A stretch of 64,000 nucleotides of DNA from Streptomyces sp. Tu 3180 (GCF_009852415.1 NZ_WOXS01000002.1:7418001-7482000), one strand, 5' to 3'; positions 43,133 to 52,093 are shown, numbered from the stretch's first letter. Translations and numbers: made by a program. Notes: generated by a model not told the origin, from the letters alone.

Positions 43133-44428
43133 ATGCTCGCCGTCCTCGGCTTCGCCACCCTGGGCAGCTTCATGCTGCTCGTGATGCGCAAGCACCTCTC
43201 CGCGTTCACCGCCATCATGCTCACCCCGATCGCCGCCGCCCTCGTCGCGGGCAAGGGCACGGAACTCGGCGACATGATCGTGAACGGCCTGGAGACCGTC
43301 GCGCCCACCGCCGCCCTGCTGCTGTTCGCCGTCCTCTACTTCGGCCTGATGATGGAGGCCAAACTCTTCGAGCCGATCGTCCAGGCCATCGTCCGGGCCT
43401 CCAAGGGCGACCCGGTCCGCATCGTGGTCGGCACCGCCGTGCTCTCCCTGCTGGTCGCCCTCGACGGCGACGGCACCACCAGCTACATGATCGTCTGCTC
43501 CGCCTTCCTGCCCATCTACCGGCGCCTGGGCATCAACCCCCTCATCCTGGCGACGCTGGCGGCCATGGCGCTGGGCACCATCTCCGGCACCACCCCCTGG
43601 GGCGGCGCCGCCACCCGCGGCATCAGCGTCCTGCACCTGAGCGCCACCGAGTACTTCGTCCACATGATCGGCCCCATGGCCCTCACCGGCCTGGCCATCG
43701 TCGCCGTCGCCTACTGGCTCGGCCTGCGCGAGCGCCACAAGCTCGACGGTGAGAAGCTCGCCGCCTACAAGCTGGAGATCGCCTCCGGTGAGGCGTTCGA
43801 GCCGGTCGAGGTCGGCTGGCGCATGTGGTTCAACGCCGCCCTCACCCTGCTGCTGATGGTCCTGCTGATCCTCGAGGTCGCCGACCTGCTCGTCCTGTTC
43901 ATGGTGGCGTTCGTCATCGCCCTGCTCGTCAACGTCCGCTCCATCGGCGACCAGCAGGACCTCATCAAGCGCCAGGCCGCCAACGCCGTCCCGGTGATGA
44001 TCCTCGTCCTGGCCGCGGGCGTCTTCACCGGCATCATGACCGACTCCGGCATGATCAAGGCCATGGCCGACGCGGCCCTCGCCGTCGTCCCCGAGGGCTG
44101 GGGCGACGTCATCCCGCTGTTCACCGCCGTGCTCGCCCTGCCGCTCGGGTTCTTCATGTCCAACGACGGCTACTGGTTCGGCGTCGTCCCCGTGCTCGCG
44201 GAGTCCGCCGCGCACTACGGCATCAGTCCCAACGAGATCGCCCGCGCCGGCGCCATCGGCCAGATCCTCCACATGATGGGCCCCACCAGCGCCCCGCTCT
44301 GGGTCCTCCTCGGACTGGTCAAGGCCGAGCTGGGCGACTTCCAGCGGCACGCCCTGCGCTGGGGCGTCCTCGTCTCCGCCGCCTACATCCTCTTCGCCGT
44401 CGTCACCGGTGCCATCAGCGTCACCTGA
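43133..44428 (+). CDS. CitMHS-family metal-carboxylate:proton symporter
   Basis: 431 residues, about 12 hydrophobic helices. The family pattern is clear: LTPIAAALVAGKGTELGDMI near residues 30-50, ALDGDGTTSYMI, ISGTTPWGGAATRG, AAGVFTGIMTDSGMI, and LPLGFFMSNDGYWFGVVP in the second half. CitMHS proteins import divalent-metal-citrate complexes. In this locus the cargo may be another di- or tricarboxylate. ATG has AAGGAG upstream. Cupin and ABM genes follow on the same strand. Confidence 0.93.
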   Translation: MLAVLGFATLGSFMLLVMRKHLSAFTAIMLTPIAAALVAGKGTELGDMIVNGLETVAPTAALLLFAVLYFGLMMEAKLFEPIVQAIVRASKGDPVRIVVGTAVLSLLVALDGDGTTSYMIVCSAFLPIYRRLGINPLILATLAAMALGTISGTTPWGGAATRGISVLHLSATEYFVHMIGPMALTGLAIVAVAYWLGLRERHKLDGEKLAAYKLEIASGEAFEPVEVGWRMWFNAALTLLLMVLLILEVADLLVLFMVAFVIALLVNVRSIGDQQDLIKRQAANAVPVMILVLAAGVFTGIMTDSGMIKAMADAALAVVPEGWGDVIPLFTAVLALPLGFFMSNDGYWFGVVPVLAESAAHYGISPNEIARAGAIGQILHMMGPTSAPLWVLLGLVKAELGDFQRHALRWGVLVSAAYILFAVVTGAISVT

Positions 44429-44570
44429 GCCGCGCGCGACGCCTCGCGGGTCTCCTCGTGCCGGGTGGGCCGCACTCCGTCCCGGTGCGGTCCACCGGGT
44501 CCGTGACGTGTCGCGGCGACGGCCCGGCCGCCTGACCGCCCCCCCAGTCCCCCTCTGCACGGAGAACGCC

Positions 44571-45026
44571 GTGAACCACCCCACCGACGAGCCCTGTTCC
44601 GCCTCCTTCCCGCCCGCCGTCCTGCGCCCGGCCGAACTGACCTCCTTCAGCCGCGGCGGCGGCGCCCGCACCGTCCCCCTGGTCACCCGGGCCGTCGGCG
44701 CCGAGGTCTTCCTCACCGGGCAGACCCTCTTCGAGGGCGGCGCCGGTATCGCCCTGCACACCCACAACTGCCCCGAGAGCGTGACCGTCCTCGAAGGCGA
44801 CGCCGTCGTGGAGATCGACGGCACCGAACACCGCGTCACCCGCTTCGACACCACCTACGTCCCCGCCGGCACCCCCCACCGCTTCCGCAACGCCTCCGCC
44901 ACCGAACCCATGCGGATCCTGTGGATCTACGCCTCCGTCGACGCCACCCGCACCCTCGTCGAGACCGGCGTCACCGCGCGTGTCGACGCCGAGCACGGCA
45001 AGGCCGCCGCCGGGACCCGCGACTGA
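44571..45026 (+). CDS. Cupin-domain protein
   Basis: 151 residues from GTG 44571, with GGAG upstream. One cupin barrel with motif 1 LHTHNCPESVTVLEGDAVV (two His and Glu) and motif 2 PAGTPHRFRN (His), so a metal site is likely. It could be an isomerase, a small dioxygenase or a sensor for the transported acid. It follows the transporter after 142 bp. Confidence 0.85.
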   Translation: MNHPTDEPCSASFPPAVLRPAELTSFSRGGGARTVPLVTRAVGAEVFLTGQTLFEGGAGIALHTHNCPESVTVLEGDAVVEIDGTEHRVTRFDTTYVPAGTPHRFRNASATEPMRILWIYASVDATRTLVETGVTARVDAEHGKAAAGTRD

Positions 45027-45058
45027 CACCGACACGACCCAGGAGCAGGAACACCACC

Positions 45059-45355
45059 GTGATCACCGAGATCGCCCAGATCGAGATCCACCCGGGCCGG
45101 GAGAAGGAGTTCGAGGAGGCCGTCGCGAAGGCCCTGCCCCTCTTCCTCGAGGCCGACGGCTGCGAGGGGGCCGACCTGCACCGCAGCGTCGAACACCCCA
45201 CGCGCTACCGGCTCATGGTCCGGTGGGAGACGGTCGAGCACCACACCGTCGCCTTCCGCGGCTCCCAGGGCTTCGCCAGGTGGCGGGCCCTGGCCGGACC
45301 GCACTTCGCGGCTCCACCACAGGTCGAACACGTGTACCCCGTCCTCGCGCCATGA
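45059..45355 (+). CDS. Antibiotic-biosynthesis-monooxygenase (ABM) domain protein
   Basis: 98 residues from GTG 45059. Single dimeric alpha-beta barrel domain: ITEIAQIEIHPGREKEFEEAV, a central CEGADLHRSVEHPTRYRLMVRWETVEHHT, and AHF-type ending GPHFAAPP. Many ABM proteins are cofactor-free monooxygenases, others isomerases; the sequence does not decide. It is 32 bp after the cupin gene and ends the operon at a hairpin. Confidence 0.85.
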   Translation: MITEIAQIEIHPGREKEFEEAVAKALPLFLEADGCEGADLHRSVEHPTRYRLMVRWETVEHHTVAFRGSQGFARWRALAGPHFAAPPQVEHVYPVLAP

Positions 45356-45359
45356 CGCC

Positions 45360-45396
45360 GACGGCCGGTTCCGCCGCGGTGGCGGAGCCGGCCGTC
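45360..45396. terminator. Bidirectional hairpin terminator
   Basis: 16-bp stem (45360-45375 with 45381-45396), one G-T wobble, 5-nt loop, between the ABM gene and the convergent helicase gene. Confidence 0.8.
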
Positions 45397-45405
45397 CGGT
45401 GCGGA

Positions 45406-47106
45406 TCAGGCGCCGGTCAGCAGGCCGTGTTCCGCCACGGCCGCCAGGGACAGCGTCTTGTAGCCGACCTGCTCGAACAGCACCACGACGCGGTCCTCCT
45501 CGATGCGCATGACCGTGCCCTCACCCCATTCGGCATGGCGGACCCTGTCGTTCGGCTCGTAGGGAACACGGTCCCCAGGGGTGCGGGCGGGCTCCCGGCG
45601 CGTGGTCCCGGTGCGGCCGTCCCGGTCCCGCCGGCACAGGTCGCACCGCCCGCAGGGCCGGTCGAGCTGCTCGCCGAAGTAGCCCAGCAGGTACTGGCGG
45701 CGGCACGACTGCGTCTCCGCGTAGCCGCGCATCATCTCGATGCGTGAACGGTCCATCCGGCGGCGCCGCTCGAACACCTCCGCCGCTCCTTCGGCGGCGT
45801 CGTCCGCCGTACGACCGGCAGACGCCCGGACCGTGCGGCGCCTGCCTTCGCAGGTCACCGCTCCGGCCTCTTCCAGCAGGTTGAGCAGGTCCGTGGTCTT
45901 GCGGCGGGACAGTCCGGACAGCTGCGCCACCCGGGTGCGGCTCTGCGGGACGTCCTGGCCGAGCAGTACGGTCATGATCTTCTTCAGTTCTTCGGTGTTC
46001 AGCGCCCGGGCGGTGAGGAATCTCTGGAGCCCCAGGTCCTCGGGGCGGTAGAACAGCACCGCACGGGCGGGCCCCCCGTCCCGGCCGGCGCGTCCGATCT
46101 CCTGGTAGTACGAGTCCAGGGACTCCGGGACGGACGCGTGGGCGACGAACCGTACGTCGGGTTTGTCGATGCCCATCCCGAACGCCGAGGTGGCCACCAC
46201 CACGGCAGGACGGCCGGCCATGAAACCGTCCTGGATCCGGCGCCTGTCCGCCGCCTTCATCCCGGCGTGGTAGGCCTCGGCCTCGACGCCGTCCCGCCGC
46301 AGTCGCGCCGCATAGGTCTCGGCGTCCTTGCGGGTGGCCGTGTACAGGATGCCCGGGCCGTCTGCTCCGGCCGTCCAGTGCGAGACGGCGGCGCGTTTGC
46401 CGTCGTCGTCGGTGAAGGTGCGCACGTCCAGGTGGATGTTGGGCCGGTCGGTCCCCGTGCTCACGACCTCGGCGTCGTGCATGTGGAGGTGCTCGAGGAT
46501 GTCGGCCCGGACCGGGGTCGCGGCCGTTGCCGTCAGCGCCAGCACCGGTGGGCGGCCCAGCCGGTCGGCGGCCTCTCCCAGGCTCAGGTAGTCGGGACGG
46601 AAGTCGTGCCCCCAGGTGGAGACGCAGTGGGCCTCGTCGACGACGAAGAGCGAGGGGTTCAGGCCACGCAGCCTCTTCAGGACACTGTCCTTGGCGAGCT
46701 GCTCCGGCGACATGAACAGGTACTCGGCATCGCCCTCCCGGACGGCCCGCCAGCCCTCCTCGGTGGCCGACTCCGGCTGCGCGGAGTTCACGGCCACGGC
46801 GTCCGGCGCCGCGCTCTGCCGCAGTCCGGCGACCTGGTCGCGCTGCAGGGAGATCAGCGGCGACACCACGACGGCGGGGCCGCCCAGCATGACGGTCGGC
46901 ACCTGATAGATCGCCGACTTGCCCGAACCGGTGGGCATGACCACCAGCACGTCGCGGCCGTCCAGCAGTGCGTCCATCGCCTCCGTCTGCTCGGGAGCCA
47001 GCTCGCTCCACCCGAAACGCTCCCGGGCGATGCGGCGCAGTTCGGCGATCCGGTGACGCGGTCCCGCGGGCGTCCGGGACGACGTGCCCCCGGTGCGCCC
47101 GGTCAT
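45406..47106 (-). CDS. RecQ-family ATP-dependent DNA helicase
   Basis: 566 residues from ATG 47106. Helicase motifs in order: VVMPTGSGKSAIY (I), SLQRDQ (Ia), VVDEAHCVSTWGHDFRPDY (II and the RecQ aromatic loop), ALTATAATP (III), ATSAFGMGIDKPDVRFVAH (V) and EIGRAGRDG (VI). The four zinc Cys lie in SCRRQYLLGYFGE and PCGRCDLC. There is no HRDC domain. Instead the C-terminus has a small beta-barrel segment (PNDRVRHAEWGEGTVMRIEEDRVVVLFE) like the tail of UvrD/PcrA-type helicases. It likely acts in repair or recombination. Confidence 0.93.
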   Translation of the reverse strand: MTGRTGGTSSRTPAGPRHRIAELRRIARERFGWSELAPEQTEAMDALLDGRDVLVVMPTGSGKSAIYQVPTVMLGGPAVVVSPLISLQRDQVAGLRQSAAPDAVAVNSAQPESATEEGWRAVREGDAEYLFMSPEQLAKDSVLKRLRGLNPSLFVVDEAHCVSTWGHDFRPDYLSLGEAADRLGRPPVLALTATAATPVRADILEHLHMHDAEVVSTGTDRPNIHLDVRTFTDDDGKRAAVSHWTAGADGPGILYTATRKDAETYAARLRRDGVEAEAYHAGMKAADRRRIQDGFMAGRPAVVVATSAFGMGIDKPDVRFVAHASVPESLDSYYQEIGRAGRDGGPARAVLFYRPEDLGLQRFLTARALNTEELKKIMTVLLGQDVPQSRTRVAQLSGLSRRKTTDLLNLLEEAGAVTCEGRRRTVRASAGRTADDAAEGAAEVFERRRRMDRSRIEMMRGYAETQSCRRQYLLGYFGEQLDRPCGRCDLCRRDRDGRTGTTRREPARTPGDRVPYEPNDRVRHAEWGEGTVMRIEEDRVVVLFEQVGYKTLSLAAVAEHGLLTGA

Positions 47107-47879
47107 GGCATCCCCGTTCGGCCGGTCGTCGGCCGACGCGGCCCGCGCCCGCGGGCGGCGGCAACCGCGGCTCTCACGTACAGGGTCACGAAGCCTCCTC
47201 GCAGCCGGACCCCGAGACGCTTCCGGGAGTCCTTCCGCCCGGGTACCCCCGGATCTCCGGTCGCACAGCCGCGGGTGACGGGCCTCGCAGGAGGACGGGC
47301 CGAGGGCTCGGGACGGCCCGGCACCGACCCGGCCGATCGTCGGGAAAGCCGGCAACGGGTCGGTGTGAGTCCTGGAACACCCGGTAACGGCTGACCGGAC
47401 GAGCGAAGCGTCGTAATCTCCAGACGATGCCCTTGACCTGCAAGAAGCAGGCAGGGAGCGGATGGACCGGGAGCTTCTTCACGTTGCGTACCACGTTCAA
47501 GTCCAAGATCTAGCGTTTGGGTGTTTTCGCAGGTCAGAGCCCTGATTGCCGCCCCCGGGTCAGTAAACGGTCAGCATCGGGTCGGACGGTGTCCGGCTTG
47601 CTGACCCGCACCTATGGCATGGTCCTCCTGGGCCGCCCGGTGCCCTGCTCAGCCCGGGAACTCTTCGCGACCAACCAAGTCGTAGTCTTCACCCCTGCAA
47701 AGCCCAACGGCTTTGCCGCATTGCGGTCCGCTTTCCTGTAGGCCCCCTCCCTACGGGCTCCGTGCCACGACGAAGCCCCGCCGGGGCTCGGCGGGGCTTC
47801 TGTGCACAGAGGTCGTGACGGAGTGCGAGTGCAGCGGCTGGCGTGGGCACCGTTGCACTCCGGCTCTCCGCGGGCCAGG
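47107..47879. other. 773-bp gene-free region
   Basis: No ORF has credible family features. The stretch 47395-47560 is less GC-rich than its surroundings, holds a short hairpin (CCTGC-5 nt-GCAGG at 47437-47451), and ends near a segment (47530-47545) that repeats the GACCTGC core in inverse orientation. It may be a relic of a mobile or regulatory element. The helicase promoter should lie at its left end. Confidence 0.5.
47772..47800 (-). terminator. Hairpin terminator downstream of the DUF1360 gene
   Basis: Perfect 11-bp stem (47772-47782 with 47790-47800) and 7-nt loop, 80 bp after the DUF1360 stop. Confidence 0.75.
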
Positions 47880-48470
47880 TCAGTCGTCCCCGGTGGTCCG
47901 GCTCACCAGTGCGCCGTACGCCAGTTGCAGCGCGTCCGCGCCGGCCAGTGCCGCGAGCGCGCCCATGGCGGTCCGGGTTGCCCGCGGCCACAGCAACTGG
48001 CCGGCGGTCAGGGTGGACACCACCCAGACGCTCGTGCAGAACGGGCAGGTCACCAGCTCGCCGACGGTGTCCCTGCCGCCCTCCGGCTCCGCCTCCTCGT
48101 GCAGCTCGGCGGGGCCCTGCGGGCCGACGTACCGCGTGAAGGGCGCGCGCAGCGGACTGGTGACGGACGCCTTGCTCAAGAGCCTGCTGAGCCGGAAGGT
48201 GGCGACCGAGGTCAGGACCACGTCCCAAGGCTGGGGCCGGTCGGGCACGGGGCTCCCGCGCAGCCGTACCGCCGTGGCCAAGGCCGCCGTGTACGCCCCG
48301 AATCCCGTCATGGCCGCGAGATAGCCGCCCAGCGGCCGGTCGTGCCCTGCGGAGTACCGTCGTCCGGTGCGCCGGGCGAGCTCGCGCAGGCGAGGTGCGA
48401 GGCGGTTGTCAGCCGTCTTGTCAGCTGCGGCGTCACCTGTGGTGTCAGGCGTGGTGGCCAGGGGATCCAT
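47880..48470 (-). CDS. DUF1360 membrane protein
   Basis: 196 residues. The family motif CPFCTSVWV is at about residues 143-151, and RLSRLLSKASVTSPLRAPF occurs in the middle, with three or four hydrophobic segments. Relatives are spore-coat or small membrane proteins of unknown function. It overlaps the end of the DUF2231-Rieske gene by 26 bp, so the two are co-translated. Confidence 0.88.
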   Translation of the reverse strand: MDPLATTPDTTGDAAADKTADNRLAPRLRELARRTGRRYSAGHDRPLGGYLAAMTGFGAYTAALATAVRLRGSPVPDRPQPWDVVLTSVATFRLSRLLSKASVTSPLRAPFTRYVGPQGPAELHEEAEPEGGRDTVGELVTCPFCTSVWVVSTLTAGQLLWPRATRTAMGALAALAGADALQLAYGALVSRTTGDD

Positions 48471-49425
48471 GGGTCATGCCCTCCTCCGCTGCGCCCGGTT
48501 GCCGCTCTGCCTCCCGGCTGTTGTCCGCGTGCTCCGCCCGGTCGTCCTGGCGCAGGCGTATCTCGACGTGGCCGTCGGTGATCCGAGTGTCGAAGGCGGG
48601 TTGGGGAGCGGTGGCGGGGCCGCGTACGTTCCAGCCGTCGGAGAGGCGGAAGACGCTTCCGTGCCAGGGGCACTGGACGCATCCGTCGGCGATCGTGCCC
48701 TCGGACAGTGGTCCGGCGAGGTGGCTGCACCGGTCGGCCAGAGCGTGGACGGTGCCGCCGGTTTCGCGCACGACCAGGACCGGTACGTCGCCCACACTGC
48801 GCCGCACGGGCCGGCCGGCCGGGAATTCATCCACGGTCCCGATCCGGTGCCAGCCCTCCGTGACCACGTACGGCACCTCTTCGGCGTGGTTGGCGCCGGA
48901 TGCCTGACGGTAGGCCAGGTGGCCGCCCAGCATGCCGCCGAGCCCGACCGCCGTCAGCCCGAGCAGGCCGTAGGCTCGGCCGGCCGCGTGGCGTCCCTTG
49001 AGGCGGCAGGTGAGTGAGGTGGCGTACAGCACGACGGCTGTCACGTTGCTCAGGGCGTGCACCAGGCCCACGCGTTTTTGCTGGCGGTGCAGTTCCGCCC
49101 AGTCGACCCAGCCTGCCAGGGCCGCGGGGGCGGCGGCGCTCAGGCCGACACCGATGAGCACTTCCGCTTCACGGGAGCGGCCGGGCCGTAGATCGAGCAG
49201 GGCCGCGGACAGCCAGCTGCCGATCGGCACCTGCACCATCAGCGGATGCACGGGGTGGCCCAGCCACCTTCCGTGCAGCGCGTCCCGGCCGCGACCGAGC
49301 GGCAGGGCACGCACACCCCGGCCGATCGCGTCGATCACCGCATCGGCCCAGGGGTCTCGTTCTATGCGGTCCAGCAGCCACAGGACCCGGTTCTGCCGCA
49401 TCCGACGGCGTGGCGTCGTGGTCAT
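48445..49425 (-). CDS. DUF2231 membrane domain fused to a Rieske [2Fe-2S] domain
   Basis: 326 residues from ATG 49425. The N-terminal half (about residues 40-195) is a four-helix DUF2231 segment (GHPVHPLMVQVPIGSWLSAALLD, WVDWAELH). The C-terminal half is a Rieske domain with both cluster-binding pairs, CSH in DRCSHLAGP and CPWH in CVQCPWHGSVF. The tail is acidic and polar. A membrane-anchored Rieske protein suggests an electron transfer role with a haem in the four-helix part. The partner enzyme is not visible here. Confidence 0.9.
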   Translation of the reverse strand: MTTTPRRRMRQNRVLWLLDRIERDPWADAVIDAIGRGVRALPLGRGRDALHGRWLGHPVHPLMVQVPIGSWLSAALLDLRPGRSREAEVLIGVGLSAAAPAALAGWVDWAELHRQQKRVGLVHALSNVTAVVLYATSLTCRLKGRHAAGRAYGLLGLTAVGLGGMLGGHLAYRQASGANHAEEVPYVVTEGWHRIGTVDEFPAGRPVRRSVGDVPVLVVRETGGTVHALADRCSHLAGPLSEGTIADGCVQCPWHGSVFRLSDGWNVRGPATAPQPAFDTRITDGHVEIRLRQDDRAEHADNSREAERQPGAAEEGMTHGSPGHHA

Positions 49426-49808
49426 GCGCAGCCGGGTCCCCACCTGCGCATACCGCAAACGGCCGACCAGGCCGGATGAACCCCGGCAATGGCCCCACGC
49501 CAAGAGCAGGCGGGCGAGGACCCGCCGCGGCAGGGCGGCATGGACTGCCTGTTCCCGAGGGACGATCACCGGGGCGCGGAGTGGGTCCGATGCCGATGGA
49601 GCCGTCCTGGCCGAAGCGCGCGCACTCGGCCTCGGCCAGGTGCGGTGGCAGAGCCCGAGGAGAAGCGACGCTACTTCTTGTCGTATGTCGATCAGAGGGC
49701 CGTCGTCTGGAAGCCGGTCATCAGACGCGACGGGGATCCGATGACGGGTACCTGGGAGGCACGACTGGGCTGCTCGTCCTCGGCCTGAGGGGAACGAAGG
49801 AGGAGACC
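49426..49808. other. Gene-free stretch
   Basis: 383 bp between divergent genes. ORFs that cover it have no family features or ribosome sites. Promoters for both directions are expected here, but no motif stands out. Confidence 0.45.
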
Positions 49809-50066
49809 GTGCAGCGGCCTGATGAGGAACTGCTGGATTTCGATACCGGCGAGCTGGAGGACTGGGACGAGGAGCGCGCACGAGCGGCCCTCGACGGCGA
49901 ACACGGCACGCTCTACCGCAACCACCTGGACATCGCCCTGCATCTCGACCAGTGGGCGGAGGCCGAAAGCCGGCGCACCGACACCGACGCGCGCTATAAG
50001 GCGGGCTATACCCAGGCCCTGCGGGACACGGCCGCGTTCCTGCGGCAGACCTACTACCTTCCTTGA
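49809..50066 (+). CDS. Small acidic conserved hypothetical protein
   Basis: 85 residues from GTG 49809, with AGGAGGAG just upstream. The N-terminus is strongly acidic (EELLDFDTGELEDWDEERAR). The C-terminal part is helical and amphipathic with YRNHLDIALHLDQWAEAESRR. No known family was recognised. Good codon bias and a strong ribosome site make it a real gene. Confidence 0.7.
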   Translation: MQRPDEELLDFDTGELEDWDEERARAALDGEHGTLYRNHLDIALHLDQWAEAESRRTDTDARYKAGYTQALRDTAAFLRQTYYLP

Positions 50067-50193
50067 GCCGGGCGAAGGGTTTCGCCCGGACGCTCGGCGT
50101 CCCGGCCCACTTCATGATCTGGTCGGCGCCGTTCCGCCCGCCGTGCCGGGCCCCGTCGGTTTCCTTCGAGCGTGCGCGGGGGACCCGACGGCC

Positions 50194-50928
50194 GTGGTGG
50201 CATACGGAGCAGAGCAGCGGGTGCGCCTGCCGGCGCTGCGGGCAGGCTGGCTGACGCAGACGTTCGTCCACTGGCCGTTCCGGCCTGACGCGGTCCAGGC
50301 GCTCCTGCCCGGGGGACTGGTCGTGGACGAGTACGAGGAGGCCGCCTGGGTGGGGCTCACCCCCTTTGTCATGTCGGACGTGCGACCACCCGGCGTTCCC
50401 GTCTCGCTGCCCGGCCTGCCGACGTTCGCGGAGACCAACCTACGCACGTACGTACGCCACCGTGACGGCCGGGACGGGCTCTGGTTCCTGTCCATCGAGG
50501 TCGCCTTCCCCCCGATGGTGGCGGCCCGCGCCATCGGCGCACCGTACAACCCGGGCACCCTCCGCGTGTCCACGGACGGGGACACCGTCTCGTACTCCGG
50601 TTCCCGATGGATCGGTGACGCCTCCTACCGCCTGGTCGTCCGGCCTGGCGACCCGATCGAGCCGACGGAGCGGGACGTGTGGCTGACCTCGCGCTGGCGG
50701 GCGTACACCCGCAGGCTCGGCATGCTCTGGGAGACGCCCGTCGAGCACGAGCCGTGGCCGCTGGCCGACGCCGGCGTCGATGTACTGGAGGAGACGCTGA
50801 CCGCCGCGGCGGGCCTGCGGGAAGCCCCCCTCGGTGAGCGCCTGGTGCACTTCTCGGAAGGAGTCAGGCATGTACGGCTCGGGCCCTCCAGGCCGTGCGT
50901 CCCGGAGCACGTCTCCCAGCCTCCCTGA
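50194..50928 (+). CDS. DUF2071 (YqjF-like) protein
   Basis: 244 residues from GTG 50194; the exact start is uncertain because GTG codons are stacked there. Family features: WLTQTFVHWPFRPDAVQALLPGGLVVDEYEEAAWVGLTPF, then PSLPGLPTFAETNLRTYVR and the GAPYNPGTL loop. The biochemical role is unknown. Its last 59 bp overlap the next gene. Confidence 0.88.
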   Translation: MVAYGAEQRVRLPALRAGWLTQTFVHWPFRPDAVQALLPGGLVVDEYEEAAWVGLTPFVMSDVRPPGVPVSLPGLPTFAETNLRTYVRHRDGRDGLWFLSIEVAFPPMVAARAIGAPYNPGTLRVSTDGDTVSYSGSRWIGDASYRLVVRPGDPIEPTERDVWLTSRWRAYTRRLGMLWETPVEHEPWPLADAGVDVLEETLTAAAGLREAPLGERLVHFSEGVRHVRLGPSRPCVPEHVSQPP

Positions 50929-51571
50929 CACCCCTCGCCCGAATTCCGGCGCCGTCACGCGACGCCCGCGCGTGCGCTTCGACGGCTGGATCGCGGGCAT
51001 GGGCACCTCCTCCGGCACACGGATCGTGCTGGGATACCGGCAGGGCTCGCCCTTCGGAGCGTTCAGCGACGTGATGCTGGAGCGGGCCGACGGGGACAGG
51101 CTGCTGCTGGCCCCCACGCGGGAGACAGCGGACTTCATCAGCGGCACCCACGTCTTCGACACGGTCCGTGTCGTCCCGGTCGAGGTGAGTGTCACGGACG
51201 ACGCCTGGACCGTCACCGCCGGGCCACTCGACCTGCGTTTCACCACCGGCCGGCGAGGGCCTCCGGGCATCGCCCTGCGGACCGTACCCGGCGCGCTCGC
51301 CCGCCGTCCGGCACGGAGCGCGCTGACGGACCGGCCCGCCCGCTTGCTGCTGCCCGGCGTGCGCACCCGCGGCAGCGCCGGACAGGGCCGCCGGGAGTGG
51401 TACTGCGCCCGGGACCTGCTGCCGACCCGTGCCGCCTCGGCCGACTGCGGGGGCGCGGACCTCGGGGCGATGGCACCGGTCGAGCCGCCCGTGCGCTTCG
51501 GGTTCGGTTCGGCGCCGAGGAACCCCTCCGCCACCCGGGTCACGACGACGGCCGAACTCGGCCCGGACTGA
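50870..51571 (+). CDS. Conserved hypothetical protein
   Basis: 233 residues from ATG 50870, which has GGAAGGAG six bases upstream, inside the DUF2071 gene. The first 35 residues are low-complexity; the conserved-looking part begins at RVRFDGWIAGMGTSSGTRIVLG and runs through SPFGAFSDVMLERADGDRLLLAP. Several relatives with this N-terminal block occur next to DUF2071 genes in actinobacteria as far as I recall. Function unknown. Confidence 0.75.
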   Translation: MYGSGPPGRASRSTSPSLPDTPRPNSGAVTRRPRVRFDGWIAGMGTSSGTRIVLGYRQGSPFGAFSDVMLERADGDRLLLAPTRETADFISGTHVFDTVRVVPVEVSVTDDAWTVTAGPLDLRFTTGRRGPPGIALRTVPGALARRPARSALTDRPARLLLPGVRTRGSAGQGRREWYCARDLLPTRAASADCGGADLGAMAPVEPPVRFGFGSAPRNPSATRVTTTAELGPD

Positions 51572-51619
51572 GGGCGCCTGGGCGGGGGTACCCGGCCGGA
51601 GCCTACGAAGGGATGTCCC

Positions 51620-52024
51620 TTGAGCAGAACCGGAGTGCGGGAGCCCGCCCGCACGCTCGCGGTCGCGCACGGTGCCTTCAACATCGTGGGCGGACTGTGG
51701 CCCCTGCTGCACCTGCGCAGCTTCGAGTGGGTCTTCGGCCCGAAGACCGACGTGTGGCTGCAGATGACGACGGGCGGACTGCTCGCCTCCGCTGGCGTCG
51801 CCCAGCTCGCGGCGGCCGGGGACGCGCAAGGTCCGGCCCACGCCCGCCGCATCGGGCTGGGCACCGCCCTCACCCTGCTGGCCGTCGACCTTGTCTACGT
51901 GCCCAAGGGGCGGATCCGGCCGACGTACCTCCTCGACGCCGCGATGCAGACCGGATGGATCACCGCCTGGCTGCGTTCGTCCCCCGCCCGGACCACGGGC
52001 GACGTCAGGAGCGGCCGGCGGTGA
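51620..52024 (+). CDS. Small membrane protein, hypothetical
   Basis: 134 residues from TTG 51620 with AAGGGA upstream. Three or four hydrophobic segments (FNIVGGLWPLLHL, TTGGLLASAGVAQLAAAG, IGLGTALTLLAVDLVYV), and RIRPTYLLDAAMQTGWI near the end. No annotated family recognised. It is 48 bp after the previous gene and probably in the same operon. Confidence 0.7.
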   Translation: MSRTGVREPARTLAVAHGAFNIVGGLWPLLHLRSFEWVFGPKTDVWLQMTTGGLLASAGVAQLAAAGDAQGPAHARRIGLGTALTLLAVDLVYVPKGRIRPTYLLDAAMQTGWITAWLRSSPARTTGDVRSGRR

Positions 52025-52093
52025 ACGAGCGGCACCCGTTATCACCGCCCGGACGGCTGCTCCCGACGCGCCGTTCGGTGACGACCGCCGGAT

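Noticed and set aside
47427..47520. Possible tRNA end (GTTCAAGTCC near 47500)
   Set aside because: The flanking bases do not pair as a T-stem and no cloverleaf can be drawn upstream.
47517..47741. 74-codon ORF on the plus strand
   Set aside because: No ribosome site, weak codon bias and no recognisable family.
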